DNA of 64,000 nucleotides from Bromus sterilis (lineage: Eukaryota > Streptophyta > Magnoliopsida > Poales > Poaceae). Made by a program: the position numbers and the translations under genes. The stretch is taken from contig OX465597.1 in the NCBI GenBank assembly GCA_950022295.1, positions 184,759,016 through 184,823,015 on the forward strand, in the 5' to 3' direction. This document shows positions 35,173 to 47,028 of the stretch, piece after piece (the first letter of the stretch is position 1; each line of letters begins with the position of its first letter). The notes beneath the pieces are model-generated. The model searched no databases. It saw only the letters and a program-made list of their open reading frames with translations, and was not told the origin of the DNA.

Positions 35173-37581
35173 ACGCACAGGTTGGGAACGCGATCTCGGC
35201 GGTCTCACCAACATCTTCAACACCCGCCGATGCGATGACTCCACCAGCACCCTTCGATCCGAAGACGCAGGCGGAATCCGATCTGTTTGGATCCCTCGGT
35301 TTCATGGCTCATCTTTCGACTCTCCAACCAGTCTTCGCTGATCTATGCTCCAGCATCAACCTGATCTTCGGAGCATATCCGATCAACATTAATCATTGGG
35401 GCGCCCTCCGCCTCACGGACGACGCTCGAGCACCTGCGACGACATCTACAGCAACAATCGACGCTGACGCCACCCGCGCGGCCACCCTTTGAGCCAGCCG
35501 AGACTACCCACCCAACCCAAGACTTCACGACACCCGCGACCGCTCAGGTGGACCCTCCGCCTGGAAGAGCAGCATCACACGCGTGAGCAAGAAGGAAGTC
35601 AGGGCACCATCGCATGTGTTCATGGCAGAAGCCGACGCACCAGCAGCAAACGGCAATGGCCAAGACGACGACTCGAATACTCGCCAAGATAACCTAACCA
35701 ACGGCAACACAAAAGAGTCCGGAACCACCAGTAAGACTGTCGTGAAGCTGGGGGCAGTGGGAAGCATACCAATTAAATTAACATAGGGACAAGAACAGAG
35801 CAACCACAAGAGCAACGAGCCATCAAGTAGCAAGCAACAAGCCCCGGGTGCGGTCGTAGATGACCCACCCAAAGAGCGAATATTCCTGTCCAAAGAGTCA
35901 ATGGCCAGAGTAAGGGACGCAGTCTAACACGGCAAGTTACTACCAGTAAACGCAACAAGGGACGAGCTCAGGGCATACAACAAAATGGCAAGCGAGCTAA
36001 CCCAGCAAACGAGACAACGGCGACTAGAGATGGAGAATCAAGAAAGGACGGCCGCCGAATAGAAAAACAATCGCAAGCCACCTCCCAGAGGCGACTCTCC
36101 CGATCACGGCTCCCCTCTCCGCACTAAATCAAAACTCAGCAACCTGCGACGAACAGACAGGGAGAGAGTGGTTCGGAAGCTCGACGACGACTTCAAGCTA
36201 GAGGAGGAGGATGATGAAGAGGAACCCCTCGCACCAGCAGAAGCCCTCATAAGCGCCCGAGACTACCTATCTCGCGACCAGAAAAGTAGGAAGAACAGGC
36301 CAGACCGCAACACATCAATAGCCTTGCAGATAATGAAAGACGCCATCATCGCCTCAGCACCGAAAAAATCAAGTGCAAAGCGACCAACCCGCGAGAGGAC
36401 GCCAGACAGAGACCCCAGCTCACCCGACGACGACGACGACAGCAGCGATGACTGGCGCAAACGCTCCGGAAAAAACAAGAAGCACGACAGCGACGACAAC
36501 AACAACAGGCGCCGTAGCAGTTGACGAGACGCGCGCGATGACATCACGCAGAACAAAGTCAACCGCAGCAGGTGAAGATGCGCAGCACGTGAAGAGTACT
36601 CGGACGAAGAAGCTTCCGACGAAGAAATTGAGCCATGCGGAGCATTCTGCTTCACGCATTCTATACGCGAAACGTGAATGCCGAGTGGGTTCAAACTGAA
36701 CTCCACAACGCTAAAATACAATGGACTCGAGGAGCCGGAGGCATGGCTCGACGACTACTTAATAGCATTATGTTTCAGCGAGGGACAACGTCACGACAAT
36801 GTAGTACGTGCAGCTCATGCTCGAAAGCTCGGCACGACACTGGTTGAAGAATCTACCGCGAGGATACATCAGCTCATGGAGGCAGTTCCGTGGAGCCTTC
36901 ATAGAAAACTTTAAATCTACATACAAGCGACCAGCATCGCTCGAGGAGCTGCGGGCATGCAAGCAAGGAACCAGAGAAACCTTGCGAGCCTACATCCAGC
37001 GGTGGACCATACTCAAGAATTCAGCAGAAGACATATCAGACGGAAGCACAATCGTTGCGTTTAGGCGAGGCCTACAGCGCATTGAATTCAAGGAACAACT
37101 CGAGCAGATGAAAATCCGAACAGTCGCAAGGCTGCTAGAGCAAGCCAACAGCTGGGCGGACGGCAAGGATTCCGTTCGCAATGAAACAGAAATCCACATC
37201 GCACGCTCAGAACACGACTACGACTACCACAATGAAGAAAGAGGACTCGACCGACGAAGGAAGCGATCCAGGCGCATCTTCTACGACGACAGAGGACCCG
37301 ACATGGTCGCCGCCGGCTTCCCAGATGACAGAGATGGCAGGCATCGCGACGACGCCAGAACACAGCGAAGAGATAACCCTGAAGACGCGCCCCATGCTCA
37401 GAAACGTGACTGGAGGACGAGGCAGTCGCGCGACAACACTAGAACATACCGCTTGGCAAAAAAACAACTTGACGGACCGTGCTCGATACACGGATTCAGA
37501 AACGAACGAGGAGAGCTTAGATCAGGGCACACCCTCAGGAACTGCAGAAGCTTCAACGAGTTGGCCGAGGAAAAAAGTTGA
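35173..37581 (+). pseudogene. gag: Element C gag, decayed
   Basis: Coding remnants follow the PBS in several frames. The N-terminal leader region is at about 35190-36165. An acidic/basic low-complexity region lies at 36168-36524 (KLEEEDDEEEPLAPAEAL, then KKSSAKRPTRERTP). The Retrotrans_gag core, about 36660-37160, contains YNGLEEPEAWLDDYL, ARHWLKNLPRGYISSWRQF and LRAYIQRWTILKNSAED. A His/Cys region, CSIHGF ... GHTLRNC (about 37480-37545), resembles the C-x2-H...H-x4-C knuckle of this lineage. At least two frame changes split it; the largest open part is 36808-37581. It would form the particle and could be supplied in trans for other elements. Confidence 0.8.
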
Positions 37582-37674
37582 TCTGCGACAACAGCGGCCC
37601 AGCCACTCGCGAGCATAGCAGTCGGGCCTATCGCCCACAATGCACCACAAGCCCCTCCTCTGCCAACAAGGCAA

Positions 37675-38493
37675 GTGGCTGCAATCCAGGAACGGCGCAG
37701 GACACGAGAAGAAGAGGAGCAGTATCCAGAAGCCCACGACAGGATCTACATGATACAAGAAGGCAGACCTTCAAATAGGCAGCAGAAGAAGGTCACAAGA
37801 CAAGTTTTTCTCGCAGTCTCCTCGCACCCCGCTGTCCCAGAGTACTTGCGCGGGTCCGAGACAGAAATTACTTTCTCTCGAGAGGACCACCCGCCAGCCA
37901 TCCCTCGACCAGGACACGCTGCATTAGTGCTGGAGGCCAGAATCGGAAACTACGATATATCACGAGTGTTCATGGACGGTGGCGGCGGGATCAACATCAT
38001 CTTCACTAGGACACTCGAAGAAATGCTCATCCAGAGCTCTGGGCTCAAATCCTCAGGTACAACCTTCCGCAGGATTGTGCCAGGAAAAGCAGTCTACCCT
38101 CTGGGAAAATTAAGCCTGGAGGTGGTTTTTGGCAATGCGACCAACTTTCGCAAGGAGATCCTAGACTTTGAAGTGGTCGACTAGAAGTTGCAGTACCACG
38201 CAATCCTCGGGCGACCAGCCTTCGCCCGCTTTATGGGAGTGCCACACTATGCCTACCTTAAGCTAAAAATGCCAGGCCCACATGGGGTCATCACAGTCAG
38301 CGGCAGTTTCGTCAGTCCGACCGCTGCGACAAGGAATTCAACAAGATATCAGAGGCCTTTGGAGCTCACCAAGCTAGCAGAACCATGGGACTCGCAGAAG
38401 AAGCGCTCCCATAGAAGAAGACACCACCTGAAGGACCCGAGCGCTCGGAGAAGAAGCTACCTAGCCCTTAAGGCTACCACGCCGTCGTTTTAA
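37675..38493 (+). pseudogene. Element C retropepsin-like protease region with one stop
   Basis: One frame with a single TAG at 38182-38184 in the motif EVVD*KLQYHAILGRP, where relatives have Trp (recalled). The active-site region reads VFMDGGGGINIIFTRTLEEM, the D-G-G form found in this lineage. The C-terminal part, HAILGRPAFARFMGVPHYAY, is the usual post-protease segment. After 38493 no RT, RNase H or integrase appears before the antisense gene, so C was non-autonomous, or its pol had already been deleted, before the later insertions. Confidence 0.8.
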
Positions 38494-38594
38494 ATAAAGG
38501 GGACTGTGTTCATCAGAATCCCCCCTCCTTACGAAATGTAGGAAACAACAGGAAGAATATTGAAAAATATTTTCCCAAAAATTGATTCATTGGC

Positions 38595-39510
38595 TGATGA
38601 GGACATCCCTACTAATGTTACACCCATACCCTCACCAACTACACATACTGGACCAGTTACTAGAGCACGTGCACGTCAACTAAATTATCAGGTACTTTCG
38701 TTTCTTGCGAATCCTTCTATTGTTCATGAACATATGATGCTGCCTAAATTAGATACTTTTGTTTTGCTTATGAATGAAGGACCTAGCATGGACACGAAGG
38801 ATGGTCATTGGAGCGGGATCAAGAATGGAGAAGAAGGTGCGCGCGGGGGAAAGTACAGTGGAGTTTCCAGTGGGGATTTTCGCACGTTGAAGCCACCATA
38901 AGGCATGCATGAAGGCTTGGACGGAATACACGAGATGCCACTTCATTATTTTCGTCCAAGAGCAATTATAGGTGCTGCGTCACCTTAATATTGGGCTGGG
39001 CCCATGTAATTTCGAAATACCACATTATAGGCTGTTTTTAGAGTCCGTATGTGTGGGGAAACCGAGTTAGGGTTGTTTTTGGACCCCACCTCCAAGGGGT
39101 CACGAAAATCCCCTCTGTTCCCCCATATATACAGCCCTTAGGGCGTCGTTTAGACTTGGGTTTTAATTAGATATAAGTTAGCCATAGCCGCAACTTCGAG
39201 CTCTTCGTTTGTGTCATCCGACCAGGCCAAGACCTCATTGGAACCCCAACTTTCGTAATCATTCATCTTATATTCGCAATATCCAGATTGCAATTTTTAG
39301 TTCTTGCTTGTTCTTCGATTGCTTGCAGGAATTAGACCTTCGTGGTCAGGTTGATCGTGCATCCGCGGGATCAATAACCTCTCGGAGTTGGTTTAGCGAT
39401 CGCTAAGGCGCAACGTCTTCACACGTTCGTAGTCGGATCGTGAAATTTGCCTCCACCATAATCGATCTCCACCATCTCATCGAAACATCGGGACACCTTC
39501 GCCTCTATCA
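38595..39510 (+). mobile_element. Solo LTR of family E (916 bp), target duplication TTGGC
   Basis: Begins TGATGAGGACATCC and ends CGCCTCTATCA. The flanks 38590-38594 and 39511-39515 are both TTGGC. It is nearly identical to the minus-strand solo LTR at 3173-4089. It has a TATA-like CATATATAC (39124-39132). The first roughly 300 bp contain the open C-terminal polyprotein frame (TGPVTRARARQLNYQ to FRTLKPP and a stop near 38899). Confidence 0.95.
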
Positions 39511-40130
39511 TTGGCACTCGGGGGCTCGCCGCAGCAGCCACCCACCGAGGCGTTCTTCGCAATCGCGGCAAAAAATTGGCACTCGGGGGCTCTCCGCAGC
39601 AGCCACCCCCCGAGGCGTTCTTTGCAATCGCGACAAAAAATTGGCACTCGGGGGCTCGCCACAGCAGCCACCCTCCGAGGCGTTCTTCGCAATCGCGACA
39701 AAAAAATAGCACTCGGGGGCTCGCCGCAGCAGCCAACCCCCGAGGCGTTCTTCCCAATCGCGACAAAAAATTGGCACTCGGGGGCTTGCCGCAGCAGCCA
39801 CCCCCCGAGGCGTTCTTCCCAATCGCGACAAAAAATTGGCACTCGGGGGCTCGCCACAGCAGCCACCCTCCGAGGCGTTCTTCGCAATCGCGACATAAAA
39901 AATTAGCACTCGAGGGCTCGCCGCAGCAGCTACCCCCCGAGGCGTCCTTCGCAATCGCGACATAAACAAAACTGGCACTCGGGGGCTCGCCGTAGCAGCT
40001 ACCCCCCGAGGCGTCCTTCGCAATCGTGACATAAACAAAACTAGCACTCGCGGGCTCGCCGCAGCAGCCACCCCCCGAGGCGTTCTTCGCAATCTCGTCA
40101 CAAACGAAATTAGCACTTGGGGGTGCGCCG
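39511..40130 (+). repeat. Tandem array of about 9.5 units of about 65 bp in element C
   Basis: Each unit starts TGGCACTCGGGGGCTCGCC, continues with the CAGCAGCCACCCCCCGAGG block and ends with an A-rich spacer after AATCGCGACA. Units start near 39512, 39576, 39641, 39707, 39772, 39837, 39903, 39971 and 40040, with a decayed one near 40110. Unit length grows from 64-65 to 69 in the last copies through the spacer. Each unit contains a short inverted repeat (CTCGGGGG/CCCCCGAG). The core GGCACTCGGGGGCT is identical to the PPT of this element at 59163-59176. Frames across it on both strands are repeat artefacts. Confidence 0.93.
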
Positions 40131-40213
40131 CAACAGAAATCCCTTACAGCCAAACCAAGACTACAAAGGAGCACAGTACACCAAGAGGAAGCATATACAA
40201 AGCAAGGAAGCAC

Positions 40214-41135
40214 CTAACCCCCAGGCTCCATCTTCGCCTTAATAAGAGAACCCATATAACGGTCGTTCTCTTCGCAAACCCGCTTCACAACTTGGCGCGC
40301 AGGCTCATCGACCGCCGCGTAGTGCTCATCCATTGGGTGATCCCTACTACCTGTAGGACCCTCCACCACTTGAGCAATATTAGCTCCCGGCCAATGACTA
40401 TGGACCAAGCCCAAGGCAGCCCGAGCTCCAGCATGAATCTGGTGATCCATCACGCGACGCAGCTCTGCAGTCTCAGAAAATACGCGACAGAGCGTTTCAA
40501 AAGATGATGGCACCACCTGCAGTGGATAAAACTCAGAGTGGATCCCGCCCTGCACCCGTTGACAGTACCGCAGAGCAGCCGGCACCCGCTCAACTCGAAG
40601 ACGAAGCATAGCAAATGCTCGAGCACGAGCCCCATCTTCCCAGAAAGGATTGTTCGCCTGCACATCAAGGTCATCTAGCCGCGACAGTTCTGATTGAACG
40701 GCCCTCTATTCATCCCGGGACCGCCCCGCCAGCACTTCGAAAAATAGGATCAAAATCAAGACGAAAACAGAAAAACTACTAAATACAGTCGAGCAATCGA
40801 GCAGGAGCCAAACTCACCCCGCAGGAGTTCAAACAACTTCACCACCCACGAAGCAAGGCTATCCAGCATGGCCTCAGCGCGCTTGCGTTTGGAACGATGG
40901 ACTGCTGCAGCCCCCTTGAGGCGAACGACTTCCTGCTCAGTGTTTCATAGCCTCAAGCACACGGACTCGTACGCACCCTCGCGAGCGCCCTCCTTCAACG
41001 AACTCCAAGCCCGAAGAACGCCCGGGGTGGCCTACCGCAAAACGAACAAAAGAAAGGAAAATCAGGCACAATAGCAGGAATGGCCAAGCAGTTACCCCAA
41101 TAAAGTAGCACAGATTCACCACCACAAAGGAGGCG
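40214..41135 (-). pseudogene. Element C antisense gene, 3' (C-terminal) part
   Basis: The minus-strand frame 40663-40214 (149 codons, including AALRYCQRVQGGIHSEFYPL and a stop at 40214-40216) is the last part of an antisense gene whose front is at 57924. Upstream on - (41135-40690) are less clear exons. One reads AASFVVVNLCYF near 41110 and ends at a CACTA insertion. The gene lies antisense to gag-pro between the tandem array and the 3' LTR. Product class: putative gypsy-type transposon protein (Transposase_28 group), of unknown function. Confidence 0.6.
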
Positions 41136-41149
41136 GCAAACACACCTTT

Positions 41150-41650
41150 AGCTGTCGGCAAAGAGGTTTTCCGTATGCACCCGGACGGTACAGCTCCTGT
41201 CAAAAGTTTCTTCGGCAAAGAGGTGCTTTGTCGTCTGCACATAATCGACGGACGTCAAAGCCCTTTGCCGACAGCATATTGGAAGGTAGACGGCAAAGAC
41301 CGCATGACGACAAAAAGGTTAAAAGCCCCTCCGTCAGCCGTTAACGGAGGGGTGTGCCGTCTACCGACAAACGACAAAGATCAGATGACGTCATCAAGAT
41401 GTCCCCTCTCAGCAGATCTTTGCCGTTTGCCCGGCAGACGGCATAGTAATGTTCTTTGCCGTCTGCCACGAGCATGCAGACGGCATACAAACCAAATGGC
41501 ACCCAGTCTGTTCCCAGATTGCACAGCTGGGTGCCACGTGTCACCTTTGCCGACCACCAGCTAACAGCAAAGGGCTTTGCCGACTGCCTGCAGACAGCAA
41601 AGAGCCTGCATATCCCCCTTTTATTCTGTTTTCTTTTAAATCCCTGCATT
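41150..41650. mobile_element. CACTA transposon, left subterminal repeat region (TIR not found)
   Basis: Contains many direct and inverted copies of CTTTGCCG(T/A)CTGC-type motifs (CGGCAAAGAGG at 41156-41166 and 41214-41224, GCAGACGGCA near 41477, AAAGGGCTTTGCCG near 41568). The same motifs fill the right end (54770-55060). Such arrays are transposase-binding regions of En/Spm-type elements. The expected CACTA... terminus is not visible at the left edge, so that end is deleted or highly diverged and the start coordinate is approximate. Confidence 0.7.
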
Positions 41651-41937
41651 TGACAAAAATATAGACATATACATAGACATATTCTCCAACAGTTGTATAA
41701 GCACATCTCAACAGAAATATATAAGCACCCATGCATGTTCTCCAACATATTGATCAACCAAAACTATGCAAATCTCATACTCTCATATATATACAAGTCC
41801 AACCACAAAGTATATATAGTACATAGTAAACCAGAAAGTATCAAACAAACAAGTGACCACAACTGTTTATAAAAGAAACTACAAGTCCAAATGCAGCACT
41901 CCATCGTCATAGCATGACTGCCTTGAAGCAAATCTGC

Positions 41938-41965
41938 AAAAAGAAGAAGAAGAAGAAGTAGAATG

Positions 41966-41998
<33 letters not shown>

Positions 41999-42015
41999 AG
42001 GAGAAGGAGAAGAAG
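41938..42015. repeat. (GAA)n microsatellite in the CACTA element
   Basis: Imperfect GAA/GAG repeats, continuing after the inserted solo LTR at 46337-46390. The B-family LTR inserted inside this tract and duplicated AGAAG. Confidence 0.85.
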
Positions 42016-44596
42016 TGTACGGCCCGATATGCGGTACTGTTCCAGATCTAGATGTTTCCATCCAGATCCGGGGACGAAGCACATATCGGTCCCACCGCAA
42101 CATATGACATAGCCATATGCCCCGGATTTCCAACATGATATCACAACATTACAGATACAGGATACAACATCTCATACAATCGGCATACAACTGCCTTAAT
42201 ACATTACAACATCGGAAGATATATGTCTGAGTACAGACTACAATCAAATGCCTAGTGGAAAACGGAAAAACATCGATCCCAAAACCACACGGGTCCACAC
42301 CCTCCGCCGGGATCCGCCTAACTAGTCGTCGTCGAGTCTCCACGTGAAACGTTGATCACCATACCTGTTGTAGATCAAGAACCCTGAAAAGAGTTTGGGG
42401 GTAGTATCATGAGTACAGAAGTACTCAGCATCCAACTGTAGTGGTCAACTGACCCAGCAAGGACTTCATCACTCGTCATTCTAGGACAACTAGTAGTTTA
42501 CGGTAAGGATGGGGTAAGTGGTGAGGTTGCTGCCGCACTAGCATTTATGAAGTGGCTAACGATTTAGAGAATAAGATAAGAAGCCAAGTATTCGATGAGA
42601 AATCGCCTCTAACAAGTCTGCTATCAACCTACTACGCAAACATAACACCTATCCTATCCTTGTCCTCCTCTTCGCATCCCGACAAAGAAGAAGAAGTCAA
42701 GGCACACACACGTTGATCAAATTATATTAAAATTATCTCAGTTGTTGTTGTGTATGAACAAGGAGTAGGTCTCAAGTCGTCCATAACCGTGGACACGGCT
42801 TCTCGAAAAGATTTAACCCTGCAGGGGTGTACCAACTGCCCATTACGAGGCTCCGCACGCACGCCCATCTCTCTCAGTTGCTACCCATCACAGGCAACCA
42901 TTTTATGATTTAGTTCCAAGAGATCTGAAACGACAGGTCCCTCTAACTAACAACGAACAAATCCGGGTGGCCCCCGGGGAGTCGACACCCAATCCAAAAG
43001 CTGGCCACGCTCTCGGACCGGACTCTTCCGTATGACGAAGGTCGGATTTCCGGTAATCACACATGGGAAACCGGGTCCTAGCTGATCGGGTGGACCAACA
43101 AAGAAACAAAGTCTCCACTGGCCCAAGTTGTTTAAAAATTGCGAGGGGATCCACCAAGCACACACACGGGGTTTCAAATGGTAAATCAGCTCGCGCCACC
43201 ACTAGAAATGCTTGAAGCTAGGTATGTAAAAAAAGGGGACCCCATAAAATCCCACACGCGGTTAGGCACGCTCTGTCTTAAAACCAATACCCGGAACTCG
43301 GATCCTAGGTGACTCGAATGGAACAAAGCGTCGGGGCGGGATAGCCTAGACCTTCCATCCTTCGTCGAATATAATCAACATTATAATAATCATATCATCA
43401 ACAACAATAATAATAATGTGATATCCCAAACCAAGGAGTAACAGGGTAACATCGTAGCATCCTAAGCATGCATACTAAGCAGGGGCTGAGCAACGAGCAA
43501 TAGTAACATAGCAGTACAAGGTTTGCTGGGAAGGGATATGGCTGTATCGGTTTGAAAGAGGATGTAAACATGTGGTAGGATCAAACATAGAACCTATCCT
43601 ATACTAGAATGCAACCTCTGGTTGAAATAGAATGGATCATAAGTAATGTATAGTCCTTGCCTGTTGATAAGTCGGGCTCCGAAGGTGTAGCCGAACGCAA
43701 ACTCGCAGCGTCTCCGAGAGTATCCGCGGGACCACACAAGAAGTAAACACTGGAAATCAATCAACGGAGATACCACTATCACTACGGAGAAATCAAGCAA
43801 GCAAAGAACAAACAAGCATGATCAAAATGATGCATGTCATTTTAATATCACGGCATGAATATAAGAACGAACAAGTTTAAATGAAGCATCGGGAAGCAAT
43901 GGTGCAATGCTATCGACAACCTTCATATGCATTAGGTGGGTGCTCAATGGATCCAGAGGATACTAACGTTGAAGTTGTTACGATGCATGATCATGGCAGA
44001 TGCAAAAAAAACTAGAACATAATATTAGCAAGAATTTCCCACACATGAGAATAAACCTCGAGGTGGGGTTCCTCAACATAACATATATGAAAAATGGCAT
44101 GGCATGTTATGACGCAACTAATGCAATCTACTACAAGCAATAAAATAAAGAGAGAGACAACGCTATCGGCAAGCTACGGTCACGGAAGAACTACGGTGCT
44201 CGGAACACGGGAAAAGAACGAGAGAGTTGCACCAGGTGCAACATATGAGGGCTAGGTACAAAAATACACCATCGCCAAATAATGCATGCCCATTTGACAA
44301 AATGAACAGCACCATCTCTTTCCTCATATTTTTCTACCCCAAAATCATGTATGACATGAATTATTTGGAGCAAGGATGCTGACAATACACGCAATGCAAA
44401 AACAGGACAGATTAAGGCTAAACAGAAAAAGGAATGAAGGAAAAAAAACCTGCATCGGACTGGCTTCGGACAAATCTGGCCCAAAGCCCTCGCGGGCTAG
44501 CTCTATTAAGCTCCCACGGCGACAGATAGCAGTTGGGCCGAGCCCAATGCGCGCTGCAGGGCAAAACAGAGGAAAAAGAAGCAAAAGGGGGTTAAT

Positions 44597-44670
44597 TCGT
44601 CCCCAAGGGGACTCGAACCAGTGACCCCGTGGATGCAACCCCGCTACCCACACCACTGGGCTAGCAATCA
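44597..44670 (-). other. tRNA-like segment with Pol III A and B boxes (1)
   Basis: On the minus strand, TAGCCCAGTGG (44663-44653) fits an A box and GGTTCGAGTCC (44619-44609) is a perfect B box, with tRNA-like spacing. The acceptor and T stems do not pair well, so this is not a convincing tRNA gene. It may be a tRNA-derived relic or chance internal promoter inside the LTR. Confidence 0.4.
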
Positions 44671-44789
44671 TATCACGTTAGAGGAAAGCTTCGGCTGTAG
44701 ATAACTAGTTTCACCGCGAAAACTAAAATTGAAGAAAACAATATGCAACACCTGACGGGGACAGAGGCTGCAAAATAAAAGGGGCGCAT

Positions 44790-44865
44790 TGTGGGGATCG
44801 GGGATTTGATCCCACGACCTCTCACATCAACCCCAAGGGCGCTGCCACTAGGCTACGCTGAGATT
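44790..44865 (-). other. tRNA-like segment with Pol III A and B boxes (2)
   Basis: On the minus strand, TAGCCTAGTGG (44855-44845) fits an A box, and GGATCAAATCC (44812-44802) matches the B box at about 9 of 11 positions. It lies about 190 bp from a similar segment with the same orientation and layout, which suggests duplicated tRNA-like relics. No stable cloverleaf is evident. Confidence 0.35.
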
Positions 44866-46439
44866 CTCGAAAGACTTAGCAACAGAAGCAACAAGAACTA
44901 CAGGCTGCGGTAGCTGAACCCACAAACGAAAACCGAAGGAAAACAGCAGTGTTCTCTGACGAAACTAACGAACTTCAGATTATAGGCAACAGGGGAACGC
45001 GAGCGCTGCAAGGAGGATCCATGCTGGGTGAGCTCCTATGCCAAGGCACGTACTTGAGCATATTACAACATGGGTGCGCGCGCACCATCCTCGATCCGGA
45101 CGGACGGGCTGCCGGCGACGACCACGTGTCCACGGCGGCGAGGCCACAGGAACAGGGAGTACGCACTGTTATCTGCGAGGCCATGTACACGAGCTTGGCG
45201 TCCTACGCGCGTGGGAAACGAAGGAGGGGAAGTACGGCGACGCTCACATAGGGGAGGCGCTGGAGTCCATCGGGCGGAGACGCGAGGCTTGATGGAGATG
45301 CTCGGAGAAGGAGAGCAGCGCCGGCTCAAGGGAGACACGCAGAGGAGGAAGACGACGACAAACCGGGCACGCCTGCCTCGGTTCTCCTGATCGGGGTCGC
45401 GCACGGGGTTGAGGAAGAAGACGGCGTCCACTTCGGCGATGGTCGGGCGTAGGCGCTGGAGAACTTGTGGCCATGGACCTCCTGTCCATGGCAAGCAGCA
45501 ACGAGAGAATAAAGGAACAGAGAGGGGGAGAAGAAAAGAGAGTAGAGGGAGGAGGTTGCGGCGCTGGGGAGGAAGATGGGAGGGGCTAGGGTTCATAGGA
45601 GAGGAGGGGCTTGGCTATATAAAGGATGGGGCACCGGAGGCTGCCGAGGGGCTCCACCTCTCCATGGCCAAGGCTGTGAGAGAGAACGAGGGGGTCCTCC
45701 ACGTGCGAGGGGAAAAGGTGAGGAAGCAGTTGGTGTTGGGCTGTGAGGGAGATTGGGCTCGGACGGGTTGGAGGGTGAGATGGACTGGGCTGGGGAAGAA
45801 CAAGGATTTGGGCCCAAGGCCTCTTGAGTATTTTTCTGTCTTTATCAATTAACAAAACAGGAAAAGGAATAGGCTTGGATAAAATAGCTACACATTGATA
45901 AAAATCATATAAAAATATGATTTATAGTCACAATGAAATATATCTATTTTAGAAAAGGAATAGGGTCCAAAATGTTTAAGTAATAAAAATGGAATTAAAT
46001 TAATATAAGGCCATTTAAATTACAACCCCATTTTCTGGAAAGGCAAAAAATCCTTAAAGTTGGGCAAAGGATAAATCATGGCAAAACATTATTTATTTGC
46101 AGAAGATTTCAATGAGGGGATCAACAAAGTGGCTTGGAGAAAATTGGCAAGGAACCAGAGAAAGAAATGAAAGCAAAGAAAAGAAAAGTGAAAATCCTTT
46201 TACATGATCAGAAAAATGCTTGAGCATTTTTATGTCACATGGATTTTGGCAAAGAATCATTGTGCAAATTTTCATCCCCAATGGGAAAAATAAAAATGCA
46301 AATTTCTCTGGATTTTGTCAGTTTTGGGCTGTTACAAGAAGTAGAAGATGAAGAAGAAGGAGAAGGAGAAGAAGAAAAGATCCTCTCCTTCTGTTTTCTT
46401 CTTCTTTTGAGAAAACAAAGCTAACATAAGCAATGGTGA

Positions 46440-46700
46440 TCGAATTAAGCTAGATTTAGCATATTTTGAGGAAATTGAGCTAACTTAAGCATTTTTGAGC
46501 AACTAAGCAAACTTTAACAATTTTTGAGCCAATTTAAGCTAGCTTTAGCATTTTTTGACCCAATTAAGATAACTTTGAGATTTTGTGAGCAAACTAAGTT
46601 GATTATGTTAGTTTTGGAACTAACTAAGCTAGATATGTCCTTTTTTTGTAAAATAGGCAAAGTATGTCATTTTTCGAATAAATATAGGATTTCAGAAGCT
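46440..46700. repeat. Degenerate short tandem repeat in CACTA
   Basis: AT-rich units of roughly 38-42 bp of the kind AATTAAGCTA(A/G)...TTTAGCATTTTTTGA, repeated about six times with heavy drift. It lies between the TNP1-like gene and the microsatellite. No coding sequence. Confidence 0.6.
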
Positions 46701-47028
46701 AAATATGAAATTTCAAACTAACTAAGCATTTATAAAGAAAAATATAGAACATAAATTACCGGAGTGTAGCCCTCAAGGCTGAGGTGGCGGAGAAGCATCA
46801 GTCGGGTTTCCCGAGGTTGACGGGGGAGAAGGGTCATGGGATGCAGCCCGAGAGTTATGCTGCACGAAAAGATCAACAAGCGGTTGGCACGACGCTACTC
46901 AATAAGGTATTGATGATCATTGAAAGATATTCACCGTCCCCATAGGAGAAATGATCGGCGTCGGTGGAGCGGCCTGGCCAGTCTTCTCGCACATAGTCTA
47001 CACATTTGTTTTCCACGAGTCAATCATA

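Larger units (their letters stand above)
42016..46336 (-). mobile_element. Solo LTR of family B (4321 bp), divergent middle, duplication AGAAG
   Basis: Begins TGTACGGCCCGATATG and ends GGGCTGTTACA. The flanks 42011-42015 and 46337-46341 are both AGAAG, although that also fits the GAA tract. The first roughly 1.7 kb align with the other B copies, while about 43750-46000 is largely unrelated to them, so this is a subfamily or recombinant. The divergent part has two tRNA-like segments and a GC-rich block (44950-45840) with overlapping frames on both strands that I do not accept as genes. It has a TATA-like TTTATATAGCC on - (about 45624-45614). Confidence 0.85.

Noticed and set aside
39511..40130. 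Regular repeat array that could be mistaken for a CRISPR
   Set aside because: Whole 65-bp units repeat; there are no unique spacers, and the context is a plant retrotransposon.
39419..40213. 264-codon ORF on - with repeated CGEP(P/S)SA-type motifs
   Set aside because: Product of the 65-bp tandem repeat; several frames on both strands are open for the same reason.
44597..44670. tRNA gene
   Set aside because: A and B boxes fit, but the acceptor and T stems do not pair. Kept only as a tRNA-like segment.
45063..45852. Several 75-177-codon ORFs on both strands in the B LTR at 42016-46336
   Set aside because: Low-complexity, mutually overlapping, inside an LTR; not conserved in the other B copies.
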